NCBI GenBank assembly: GCA_045586995.1
Contig: JAZNBI010000072.1
Location: forward strand, 1-5,635
Length of the DNA: 5,635 nucleotides
Reading direction: 5' to 3'
Source of the DNA: JAZNBI01 sp045586995
Lineage (GTDB): Bacteria > Bacillota > Clostridia > Oscillospirales > CAG-272
Below are positions 1-5,349 of the stretch, in pieces. Both the position numbers and the translations under genes were made by a program. The notes under the pieces are model-generated. The model had not been told where the DNA came from, did no database searches, and was given only the letters and a program-made list of their open reading frames with translations. How positions within the stretch are numbered: position 1 is the first letter of the stretch; each line of letters starts with the position of its first letter.

Positions 1-6
1 TTTAAC

Positions 7-225
7 TCACAAAGCTGCTTCTTCATCTTTTACGTATTCGATGATATCGCAGGGGGCACACTCCAAGACCGCGCATATGCGGTCTAAAATGTAACTGTCG
101 TAACGAACAACACGATTTTTATAGTATCGGTCAATCGTTTGAAATTTGATTTGGGTTCGCTTGGCTAACTCATATCGAGTAATACCGCGCTTCTCTAAAT
201 ATTTATCTATAGTCAATCTTACCAT
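7..225 (-). CDS. XRE-family helix-turn-helix transcriptional regulator (small, 72 aa)
   Basis: Small Cro/C1-type DNA-binding protein that is little more than one HTH domain. Seen: a first helix around residues 5-13, the HTH helix pair TRYELAKRTQ (16-25) and KFQTIDRYYKN (27-37), then a C-terminal section LDRICAVLECAPCDIIEY (47-64), the usual ending of the short HTH_26/YozG-like subgroup. Start choice: a GTG at 229-231 would add two residues (M-F), but its G is the last base of the Shine-Dalgarno GGAGGG (231-236). The ATG at 223-225, five bases downstream of that motif, is the better start. The gene is divergent from the SLOG gene; the two share a short promoter region with repeated GGTATATA words, so autoregulation and control of the neighbour are likely (inference). 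There is no sensor domain, so any signal must act through oligomerisation, a partner or proteolysis. The HTH call is secure; the targets are inferred. Confidence 0.9.
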   Translation of the reverse strand: MVRLTIDKYLEKRGITRYELAKRTQIKFQTIDRYYKNRVVRYDSYILDRICAVLECAPCDIIEYVKDEEAAL

Positions 226-246
226 AAACACCCTCCATTAATATAC

Positions 247-275
247 ATTTTATCGAATATATACCTAATTGACAA
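247..275 (-). promoter_or_regulatory. Promoter for the XRE regulator gene
   Basis: Read on the minus strand: TTGTCA (270-275), a 17-base spacer, then TAAAAT (247-252), followed by the GGAGGG ribosome binding site and the ATG at 225. The -35 box shares five bases with the opposite-strand -35 of the SLOG promoter, so the two promoters probably compete for polymerase. A TATATACC word (258-265) lies in the spacer. Confidence 0.6.
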
Positions 276-311
276 CTTCTCTGATTTGGTATATACTTAT
301 ATAGGTATATA
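258..311. promoter_or_regulatory. Candidate operator cluster for the XRE regulator
   Basis: TATATACCTA (258-267) and TAGGTATATA (302-311) are a perfect 10-bp inverted pair. A third copy of GGTATATA lies at 288-295, 16 bp from the one at 304-311. TATATAC (290-296) and GTATATA (305-311) also form a 7-bp dyad with an 8-bp gap across the -10 box and predicted start of the SLOG promoter. The 258-265 copy sits between the -35 and -10 of the opposite promoter. That placement is what a small repressor controlling both genes would need. Protein binding is inferred; A/T-rich words of this kind can also arise by chance. Confidence 0.5.
269..297 (+). promoter_or_regulatory. Near-consensus sigma-A promoter for the SLOG gene
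   Basis: TTGACA (269-274), a 17-base spacer, then TATACT (292-297): a perfect -35 and five of six consensus bases at -10. The predicted start of transcription is near 304, giving a leader of about 30 bases that carries the AAAAGGAGG ribosome binding site. This is the strongest promoter match in the window. It is overlaid by repeat words that could be repressor sites. Confidence 0.8.
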
Positions 312-314
312 TTG

Positions 315-323
315 AAAAGGAGG
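315..323 (+). promoter_or_regulatory. Ribosome binding site that fixes the SLOG gene start
   Basis: AAAAGGAGG, nine bases before the ATG at 333. A longer reading frame opening with TTG at 312 would put this motif inside the coding sequence, and that TTG has no site of its own, so the ATG at 333 is taken as the start. Confidence 0.8.
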
Positions 324-332
324 TTTTATTCA

Positions 333-662
333 ATGAAATTACTGATCGTTGGTTCGCGAAGCATCACAGAGTTTGACTTATCACCGTATATTTCTGCGGA
401 TATTGACACTATTATCAGCGGAGGTGCAAATGGAATTGATAGTTTGACAGAACAGTATGCCGATTTGCACCGTCTATCTAAATATATACTCCGCCCGCGC
501 TATGACCTCTACAAACGTTCCGCACCACTCAAACGCAATGAGCAAATGGTTAATATGTCCGATGCCATACTTGTCATATGGGACGGTAACTCTAAAGGTA
601 CGCAATATACGATAAAATGTGCAAAAAAAACAAATAAGCCGCTAATTCTCGTTAAATTATAA
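333..662 (+). CDS. SLOG-superfamily (YAcAr / DprA-like Rossmann) protein, 109 aa
   Basis: Single-domain Rossmannoid protein of the SLOG superfamily, whose members include DprA, LOG and YpsA-like proteins and bind nucleotides or nucleotide derivatives. Seen: an N-terminal beta strand and loop KLLIVGSRSI (2-11); the SLOG signature SGGANGID (29-36); a basic segment ending APLKRNEQMV (64-73); and a second strand-loop DAILVIWDGNSKGT (77-90), where the acidic residue and the SKGT turn complete the ligand pocket. The length fits a minimal SLOG domain with no effector fused. Family knowledge: such stand-alone proteins are proposed nucleotide sensors or processing enzymes, often in mobile or conflict-related loci; no reaction can be assigned here. 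It is driven by a strong promoter that overlaps that of the divergent XRE gene, so it is probably repressed by it. The family call is firm; the role is unknown. Confidence 0.85.
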   Translation: MKLLIVGSRSITEFDLSPYISADIDTIISGGANGIDSLTEQYADLHRLSKYILRPRYDLYKRSAPLKRNEQMVNMSDAILVIWDGNSKGTQYTIKCAKKTNKPLILVKL

Positions 663-916
663 CCAAACCGCTTGTTTTTATAACGATAGGTGAGATATGG
701 AAGCCGCCTATATGATATTTCGTAATACATTTTTTCACAACAGCAAGCCACGCTCTACAAAATCAATCAATTGTTACAAAAATTGGCAGAGATATTGTTT
801 TTCTGTCAATTTTTATTTATATCCCTGTAGAACGCACCGTCCCCACGGTATGTTTTACACTCCAAAGTTTAACAAAAAACACACAACTTTAAAAAATATC
901 AAATAAATTTTGCGTA
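663..916. other. Intergenic region without a convincing gene
   Basis: About 250 A+T-rich bases between the SLOG gene and the marR operator. It holds the terminator-like hairpin at 778-814 and a small perfect hairpin ACCGT-CCCC-ACGGT (836-849) with no T-run. A 69-codon open frame (697-906) runs through both hairpins, has odd Lys/Asn/His/Phe-rich composition and matches no family I know, so it is not called as a gene. Confidence 0.6.
778..814. terminator. Rho-independent terminator-like hairpin after the SLOG gene
   Basis: Left arm 778-790 (AAAAATTGGCAGA) pairs with right arm 802-814 (TCTGTCAATTTTT) over 13 bp with a single G-U pair and an 11-base loop. The right arm ends in five Ts and the left begins with five As, so it could act in both directions. 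It lies about 115 bases past the SLOG stop codon. The stem is not GC-rich, so its efficiency is uncertain. Confidence 0.6.
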
Positions 917-938
917 AGATGTTGATTTTTCAACATCT
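917..938. promoter_or_regulatory. Palindromic operator, probably for the MarR protein itself
   Basis: AGATGTTGA (917-925), TTTT, TCAACATCT (930-938): a perfect 9-bp inverted repeat with a 4-base centre, overlapping the -35 box of the marR promoter. Size, symmetry and position are typical of a MarR-family autoregulatory site. The core TTGA-N4-TCAA resembles, from memory, the TTGA..TCAA core of FabT sites in streptococci. Whether it binds this MarR protein is inferred. Confidence 0.65.
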
Positions 939-950
939 ATGGTGTATAAT
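922..950 (+). promoter_or_regulatory. Promoter for marR and probably the whole fatty-acid operon
   Basis: TTGATT (922-927), a 17-base spacer, then a perfect TATAAT (945-950). The predicted transcript starts near 957, about 32 bases before the marR ATG. The -35 box lies wholly inside the 917-938 palindrome, so a bound repressor would exclude polymerase. Confidence 0.75.
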
Positions 951-988
951 ATAGGCATATAAGTAAAAAATTGCAATACGGAGATAGA

Positions 989-1426
989 ATGATAGACAAT
1001 TTTGAAAAATTTTCTTTTGCGATATCTGAGCTCCATAGGTATCTGAACAAAATAACGACTGATGAAATGGAGCGCTATGGTCTTAAAGGGCCGCACGCCA
1101 TATACCTTTTTGTTCTGTACCGCTATGATGAAGGTATAACCGGAGCAGAGCTTTCAGAGCTTTGCTTTAAAAATAAAGCTGACGTATCCCGCGCAATGGG
1201 AAGCTTTGAGAAAAAAGGGTTAATAGTCAAGAGAGGAGGAGAAAAAAACAGCTACCGCGCACATATTATGCTGACCGAAAATGGTAAAAGGATCACAGAA
1301 GCTTTGCGAGAACGGGCAAGCGTGCTTGTCGATCACATCGGAAAAGGACTCACCGAGGAAAACCGAAATATCCTTTATGAAACGCTTGGGCTTATTGCAT
1401 CTAATATGCGCAATATGGTTGATTAG
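989..1426 (+). CDS. MarR-family winged-helix transcriptional regulator, 145 aa
   Basis: Dimeric winged-helix DNA-binding protein of usual MarR length (about 140-150 aa). Seen: an N-terminal dimerisation helix (about 1-28); a conserved central block GPHAIYLFVLYRYDEG (34-49); the HTH ITGAELSELCFKNKADVSRAMGS, in which the recognition helix is around KADVSRAMGSFEKKGL; the beta-wing KRGGEKNSYRAHIMLTENGK, the normal MarR wing ending in LTENG; and a long C-terminal dimerisation helix. Start choice: ATG at 989, preceded by GGAG (980-983); an upstream in-frame TTG at 971 would bury that site. It is first in line with the DegV and DAK2-kinase genes (71 bp gap, no strong terminator), and its promoter carries a perfect palindrome. 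A repressor sensing fatty acid or acyl carrier state, like streptococcal FabT, is a reasonable guess from context; drug or oxidant sensing cannot be excluded. Confidence 0.92.
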   Translation: MIDNFEKFSFAISELHRYLNKITTDEMERYGLKGPHAIYLFVLYRYDEGITGAELSELCFKNKADVSRAMGSFEKKGLIVKRGGEKNSYRAHIMLTENGKRITEALRERASVLVDHIGKGLTEENRNILYETLGLIASNMRNMVD

Positions 1427-1497
1427 GCCCAAGAAAACCACAGCAGAATATTTTTTTACTTGTTAAGATACAATGTATAGAAAGGATTATTTAAATT

Positions 1498-2364
1498 ATG
1501 AGTAATTTCGTTATATATACCGACTCCGCCTGCGATCTCAAGCAGGATGTGCTCTCGACTTGGGGCGTTCCCTCCGAGTCGCTGACCTTCCGATTCACCG
1601 ATTCCGACATTGAGTATAAGAATGATGATATGTCGATAGAGGAATTCTATCAGAAGATGATCGATGGCTGCGTTGCAAAGACGGCTGCTATCAACTCTCA
1701 AACCTTTGTTGAAAGCTTTGAGAAGATACTCTCAAAGGGACAGGACGTTCTTTATATCGGATTTTCCTCGGGACTCAGCACAACATTCAACTCCGCACGC
1801 ATCGCGGCTGCTGAGCTTGCTGAAAAGTATCCCGAAAGAAAGGTGCTTGTTGTAGACAGTCTTTGCGCTTCCGCAGGACTCGGTCTTCTTTTAAAGCTCG
1901 CCGTTGATAAAAAGAATTCAGGCGCATCGATCGATGAGGTTGCCGATTATGTCGAAGGAATAAAGCTCAACATTTGCCATTGGTTTACGGTAAACGACCT
2001 TGTTTATCTTAAGCGAGGCGGCAGAGTAAGCGCAACCACGGCACTCGTTGGCAATATGCTTGGCATAAAGCCGGTGCTTCACGTTGATAATGAAGGTCAT
2101 CTCGTAAGCGTAACCAAGGCAAGAGGCAGAAGGGCTTCTATCGTTGCCCTCGCGGATAAGTATACCGAGCTTGCACAGAAAACAGATGAGGGAAAAATAT
2201 ATATTTCTCACGCATTCTGTGAGCAGGACGCAAATGAACTTGCAGGAATTATCGAGCAAAGGCACGGAGTAAAAACCGAAATAATAACCGACGTGGGAAC
2301 GGTTATAGGTGCGCATTCCGGACCGGGAACGCTCGCACTCTTCTTCGTCGGCAAAGAAAGATAA
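1498..2364 (+). CDS. DegV-family fatty-acid-binding protein (FakB-like), 288 aa
   Basis: Cytosolic two-domain EDD-fold protein that holds one fatty acid and presents its carboxylate to the kinase FakA. Seen: the opening signature YTDSACDL (7-14); KTAAINSQ (61-68), where Thr62 should correspond to the carboxylate-binding Thr of FakB; GFSSGLSTTFNSA (88-100), with Ser94 the likely second contact; VDSLCASAGLG (119-129); the lid/domain-2 motif WFTVNDLVYLKRGGRVS (162-178); LGIKPVL (188-194); and the C-terminal GTVIGAHSGPGTLALFF (267-283), with His273 as third candidate ligand. Full family length, no break. The motif at 61-64 is KTAA rather than the common KTSQ. Start ATG at 1498 with AAAGGA at 1481-1486, a rather long spacing of 11 bases. 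I see only weak promoter matches in the 71-bp gap after marR, so cotranscription is likely. The DAK2-kinase gene follows by 16 bp, strongly supporting a FakB role. Chain-length preference cannot be read from sequence. Confidence 0.93.
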   Translation: MSNFVIYTDSACDLKQDVLSTWGVPSESLTFRFTDSDIEYKNDDMSIEEFYQKMIDGCVAKTAAINSQTFVESFEKILSKGQDVLYIGFSSGLSTTFNSARIAAAELAEKYPERKVLVVDSLCASAGLGLLLKLAVDKKNSGASIDEVADYVEGIKLNICHWFTVNDLVYLKRGGRVSATTALVGNMLGIKPVLHVDNEGHLVSVTKARGRRASIVALADKYTELAQKTDEGKIYISHAFCEQDANELAGIIEQRHGVKTEIITDVGTVIGAHSGPGTLALFFVGKER

Positions 2365-2367
2365 TCG

Positions 2368-2374
2368 TAAGGAG
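2368..2374 (+). promoter_or_regulatory. Ribosome binding site supporting the extended FakA start
   Basis: TAAGGAG, six bases before the ATG at 2381 and right after the degV stop. This good site supports translation of the Lys-rich N-terminal extension of the kinase. No comparable site precedes an in-frame start near the beginning of the kinase domain. Confidence 0.75.
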
Positions 2375-2380
2375 TAAACT

Positions 2381-4276
2381 ATGTCTAATTATAAGAACAC
2401 CACCGAAAAGCGCGAACCAACGTCAATAAAGCATCATACAACTCAGACAAAGGCACCCACAAAGAATCCTGCAATATCAAGCACCCACAAAAAGCCGGTG
2501 CAAAAGAAGAATCCTATTAAAACGATAAAGATTACAAAACCCGTAAATTTGAAAAAAACACCGACGCAGGAAAAGAAAAAATACGGAAGCATAAAATATC
2601 TCGGCGGACTGCTGTTTGCCAAAATGCTTCGCGGCGGAACCTCCGAACTGAGATCCAATGCAGAAGAGGTAAACAAGCTTAATGTTTTCCCTGTTCCCGA
2701 TGGTGATACAGGCGACAATATGCGTATGACTATCGAGAGCGGTATTGCCGCAATAGAAAATCTTGATACAGATGACCTTGCCGATGTTATGAAGGTATTT
2801 TCACACGGTATGCTCATCGGGGCAAGAGGAAACTCGGGCGTTATTCTTTCTCAATTTTTTGCCGGTATGTCAAAGGGGCTGCAGAGCGAGTCCAAGGCAG
2901 ACCCTGCGGCTATGGCACGAGCCCTTGAGATGGGAGTTGAGCAGGCGTATTCCTCGGTTATGACACCTACTGAGGGTACTATACTCACCGTAGCAAGAGA
3001 GGCAGTTGAATATGCGGTTGCAAATATGACACCAAAAAGCACCATAAGGTCGCTCTTTGCCGATCTTGTAAAGGAAATGTACGCATCGCTTAACCGCACC
3101 CCCGAAATACTCAAGGTTCTTAAGGATGCTGGCGTTGTAGATAGCGGCGGAGCGGGGCTGTTTTACATTATGGACGGCATTAACCGTGTTCTTAACGGCG
3201 AGGACGTTGCCGATACAGGTAAGACACCGATAAAGACCGCATCACCGATGGCAAGCACCACCGGATTCGGTCCTGACAGTGAGATGACCTACGGTTATTG
3301 CACCGAATTTCTTCTTCAGCTTCAATCTTTCAAGGTAAACATCGATGAATTCGATATTGAAGGCCTAAAGACCTATCTTTCTAAGGTCGGGGATTCGATA
3401 GTTGCCTTCAAAACCGATAGTATAGTAAAGGTCCACGTTCATACAAAATATCCCGAGCGAGTGCTTGCACACTCAAGAAAATACGGCGAATTCTTGACGA
3501 TCAAGATTGAGAATATGTCTGTCCAACATTCGGAAAATAAGCTTGATGAGGAACAAACGAACCCTGCAAGCGTCGAATTGCCCACAGAGCCGACGATACT
3601 TGCGGAACGCAAGAAATACGGTATAGTTGCCGTAAGTAACGGAGAAGGAATATCCGAAGTTTTCCGAGAGTTCGGCGTCGATCAGATAGTCGAGGGCGGG
3701 CAAACCAACAACCCATCGACCGGAGAATTCCTTGAAGCGTTTGATAAAATAAACGCCGAGCATATCTTCGTTCTTCCAAATAACGGAAACATTATTCTCG
3801 CAGCAGAGCAATCTGCCGAGATCTATGAAAAGGCAAAGATCCACGTCATTCCGGCAAAGAATATAGGCGCAGGATACGTTGCCGTTTCCACAATTGATTT
3901 TGAAAGCGAAACGCCCGAGCAGATCATCGAGGGAATGCTCGAAGCCATCGAGCGTATAACAACGGGATACGTTTCCCCATCGATTCGGGATGCCGATCTT
4001 AACGGTATACATATCAATAACGGTGATACCATAGGGATCATCGGTAAGGACATCGTAGTTTCGGATGCAGACAGAGAGCTCTCTGTTCTCGGTCTTGTCG
4101 CAAAGCTTGTAGAGGAGCAGGAAAAGTATATGCTGACCGTATTTTTCGGAAAGGATTCCGTAGAGGAGGAGCGCAATAGCATAAGCGCGCGTATTGTCGA
4201 AAAATATCCGTCACTCGAGGTATATTTCATAGACGGCGGTCAAGAAATTGCCCCATATATCTTCGTAGCCGAATAA
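2381..4276 (+). CDS. fakA: DAK2-domain fatty acid kinase (FakA/YloV-like) with a basic N-terminal extension, 631 aa
   Basis: Kinase that phosphorylates FakB-bound fatty acid with ATP to acyl-phosphate, feeding exogenous or recycled acids to phospholipid synthesis. Domains seen: a basic, Lys/Thr/Pro-rich, probably disordered extension (1-70, about 17 Lys); the DAK2/DhaL kinase domain (about 73-275) with NVFPVPDGDTGDNM (101-114; Asp107 and Asp109 are Mg-ATP ligand candidates), IGARGNSGVILSQFF (146-160), TPTEGTILTV (195-204) and GVVDSGGAGLFYIMDG (251-266); a middle domain with YGYCTEF (304-310) and VHVHT (351-355), whose Cys307, His352 and His354 fit the metal site described for this family; and a C-terminal DegV-like EDD domain (about 410-631) with EGGQTNNPSTGEF and LPNNGNIILAAEQ. 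Typical FakA/YloV is about 550 aa; the excess is the extension. DGDTGDN has Asp where Thr is usual. It follows degV by 16 bp, unlike the common yloU-yloV-recG arrangement. A strong hairpin follows the stop. Confidence 0.93.
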   Translation: MSNYKNTTEKREPTSIKHHTTQTKAPTKNPAISSTHKKPVQKKNPIKTIKITKPVNLKKTPTQEKKKYGSIKYLGGLLFAKMLRGGTSELRSNAEEVNKLNVFPVPDGDTGDNMRMTIESGIAAIENLDTDDLADVMKVFSHGMLIGARGNSGVILSQFFAGMSKGLQSESKADPAAMARALEMGVEQAYSSVMTPTEGTILTVAREAVEYAVANMTPKSTIRSLFADLVKEMYASLNRTPEILKVLKDAGVVDSGGAGLFYIMDGINRVLNGEDVADTGKTPIKTASPMASTTGFGPDSEMTYGYCTEFLLQLQSFKVNIDEFDIEGLKTYLSKVGDSIVAFKTDSIVKVHVHTKYPERVLAHSRKYGEFLTIKIENMSVQHSENKLDEEQTNPASVELPTEPTILAERKKYGIVAVSNGEGISEVFREFGVDQIVEGGQTNNPSTGEFLEAFDKINAEHIFVLPNNGNIILAAEQSAEIYEKAKIHVIPAKNIGAGYVAVSTIDFESETPEQIIEGMLEAIERITTGYVSPSIRDADLNGIHINNGDTIGIIGKDIVVSDADRELSVLGLVAKLVEEQEKYMLTVFFGKDSVEEERNSISARIVEKYPSLEVYFIDGGQEIAPYIFVAE

Positions 4277-4287
4277 ATATAACACAT

Positions 4288-4324
4288 AATAAATATCCCC
4301 CCGTAAAACGGGGGGATATTTATT
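4288..4324. terminator. Strong, symmetric rho-independent terminator
   Basis: Left arm 4288-4304 and right arm 4308-4324 are perfectly complementary over 17 bp (six C-G pairs flanked by A/T pairs) with a 3-base AAA loop. It begins 11 bases after the fakA stop. T-rich sequence sits in the outer stem on both strands, so it can also end the converging minus-strand transcript whose last gene stops at 4381. Confidence 0.9.
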
Positions 4325-4380
4325 GCCTTATTGCGGATAAAAGGTCAAAAATCGAGGTAAAAGCGAACAAAAGGTAAACT

Positions 4381-4788
4381 TTATTTTTTTGCGCTTGTTA
4401 TCAGTTCTAATTCTTTTCTGTAAGCGTTAAATAAAAATATGTTTTCCAACAAGAAAATCGGAATTAAAAGATAACCATATAATCCACCTGTTATGATACC
4501 CCATATAAAATATCCTTTGCATATTTTATGATATTTTATTATTGACTCAACAGTATGCTTTTTTCTAAACACAATTATAAGATTGAAAATATTGAAAACC
4601 GTACTGGCAATAACATATACGAAAACTGGACTAAGTGTAATAAACACGACTACAACATTGCCCCAATATCCCCAAGGGCTTGAACCGTCATTTAAAAAGG
4701 TTAGAATTGATATAACGATAAGCGTAATTAACTCAATCGCTACAAAAACACTTCTTATGATAGTCCCTTTTACTAAATGATGACTCAT
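4381..4788 (-). CDS. Small hydrophobic integral membrane protein, 135 aa, family not recognised
   Basis: I do not recognise a named family. Seen: a short N-terminus with a His pair and Lys/Arg (MSHHLVKGTIIRS); membrane segment 1 about residues 13-32; a short exposed loop NDGSSPWGYWGN (33-44); one long or two short hydrophobic segments about 45-74; a basic stretch FRKKHTVESIIKYHKICK (74-91); a last hydrophobic segment about 93-121 with a Gly-rich turn GIITGGLYG; and a charged tail ending SAKK. The positive-inside rule puts the 75-91 loop and the tail on the cytoplasmic side. Start choice: ATG at 4786-4788 with AAGGAG (4797-4802) eight bases upstream; an in-frame TTG at 4848 would add 20 residues but contains that site. 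The ATG overlaps the stop of the upstream four-helix-bundle gene as ATGA, so the two are translationally coupled and probably act together. Function unknown. Confidence 0.8.
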   Translation of the reverse strand: MSHHLVKGTIIRSVFVAIELITLIVISILTFLNDGSSPWGYWGNVVVVFITLSPVFVYVIASTVFNIFNLIIVFRKKHTVESIIKYHKICKGYFIWGIITGGLYGYLLIPIFLLENIFLFNAYRKELELITSAKK

Positions 4789-5147
4789 CTTGCATTCTCC
4801 TTCAATGTTTGGCAACTCGCAATCAACATTCGCCTGATGCGACCGCAAAGATTTCTGTAATTTTTATAGGTTTCTTCATATATACCGTTCGTATTGAATA
4901 ACAACTGTAGCCACCCTTCCGTTTCGCTACATTCCTTGAGTGCTATTTCAAACTTAGAAAGCATATCGGATTTGCTCTGTACGTAATTTGCCTTGCGGAT
5001 ATTTGCATAAACACTACTTGAACTTTTACGGATTTGGAAAAGAGTGTTGGAAGAAGCTTTTATATTTTGACAAAGCAATTCCATCTCGGTTGCAAGTTGT
5101 TCTGAATAACACAATAAATAATAAATAGTTTCTAGCCATAATATCAC
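4785..5147 (-). CDS. Four-helix-bundle protein (S23 / 23S rRNA intervening-sequence / Avd-like family), about 120 aa
   Basis: Small all-helical protein of the family first seen in 23S rRNA intervening sequences; relatives include Avd, the pentameric nucleic-acid-binding accessory protein of diversity-generating retroelements. Seen: helix 1 YSEQLATEMELLCQNI (14-29); the family turn SSSSVYANI (42-50, usually SGTSIGANI); helix 2-3 block ANYVQSKSDMLSKFEIALK (53-71) and ECSETEGWLQLL (72-83), the hallmark of the family; and the last helix with RIRRMLIAS (103-111). Length is normal. The protein is basic, as expected for RNA or DNA binding. The start is doubtful: the frame opens at GTG (5145-5147), but that GTG lies inside an ideal Shine-Dalgarno GAGGTGAT whose best-placed ATG (5137-5139) is in another frame, so a small indel near the start is possible. 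No reverse transcriptase or rRNA gene is nearby. A structured hairpin array lies just upstream. Confidence 0.87.
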   Translation of the reverse strand: MILWLETIYYLLCYSEQLATEMELLCQNIKASSNTLFQIRKSSSSVYANIRKANYVQSKSDMLSKFEIALKECSETEGWLQLLFNTNGIYEETYKNYRNLCGRIRRMLIASCQTLKENAR

Positions 5148-5159
5148 CTCTTTAAGTGT

Positions 5160-5188
5160 ATTATACTATATTTCACAAACTAATTCAA
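5160..5188 (-). promoter_or_regulatory. Promoter for the four-helix-bundle/membrane protein pair
   Basis: Read on the minus strand: TTGAAT (5183-5188), a 17-base spacer, then a perfect TATAAT (5160-5165). The predicted start of transcription is near 5153, so the leader is very short and begins almost at the Shine-Dalgarno motif (GAGGTGAT, 5143-5150). The hairpin array ends 26 bases upstream of the -35 box. Confidence 0.7.
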
Positions 5189-5213
5189 GTGCTTTTCGCA
5201 TCCTCGTGTCCCA

Positions 5214-5346
5214 ATCACGCCAAATGCGTGTATATCATCAAGCCGCAGAAAAATACACGCTGGCGCGTGATGAGATACAGCCCCAAAGGGGCTGATGATA
5301 TGCGCCACACTTCGTGCGGTGATGATATACCAATCCTGCGGCTTGG
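5214..5346. repeat. Structured hairpin array with TGATGATATAC-type linkers (possible ncRNA or REP-like element)
   Basis: Read on the plus strand. A stem of about 17 bp with bulges: ATCACG/CGTGAT (5214-5219 with 5266-5271), CCA/TGG (5220-5222 with 5261-5263) and GCGTGTAT/ATACACGC (5226-5233 with 5253-5260), loop 5234-5252. Then CAGCCCC-AAA-GGGGCTG (5278-5294), then CGCC-A-CAC-TTC-GTG-C-GGTG (5303-5321, one mismatch), then CCAA...TTGG (5330-5346). The linkers TGATGAGATAC (5269 on), TGATGATATGC (5293 on) and TGATGATATAC (5320 on) repeat a word whose reverse complement is at 5230-5240. Loop AAGCCGCAG (5240-5248) is complementary to CTGCGGCTT (5336-5344), allowing a pseudoknot. I see no clear plus-strand promoter. 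Arrays of this look occur in other clostridial genomes from memory; function unknown. Confidence 0.65.
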
Positions 5347-5349
5347 ATA

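Noticed and set aside
697..906. 69-codon plus-strand open frame with an AGGTGAG-like site before its ATG
   Set aside because: It runs through the 778-814 terminator-like hairpin and a second small hairpin, has Lys/Asn/His/Phe-heavy composition without domain-like pattern, and matches no family I know.
1416..1457. Possible terminator between marR and degV: TGGTT/AACCA stem followed at a distance by seven Ts
   Set aside because: The stem is only 5 bp with a 15-base loop and lies about ten bases from the T-run, too weak to call. The CTTGGGC/GCCCAAG pair (1385-1391 with 1427-1433) has a 35-base loop and is also unconvincing.
2453..2491. GCACCCACAAA repeated 28 bases apart at the 5' end of the kinase gene
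   Set aside because: The spacing is not a multiple of three, so it does not encode a peptide repeat, and simple A/C-rich codon use for Thr, Lys and Pro explains it.
3473..4012. 179-codon open frame on the strand opposite the kinase gene, and similar long antisense frames at 2443-2817, 3823-4230 and 1918-2316
   Set aside because: These are shadows of well-supported degV and kinase coding sequence, with no ribosome binding site or family match.
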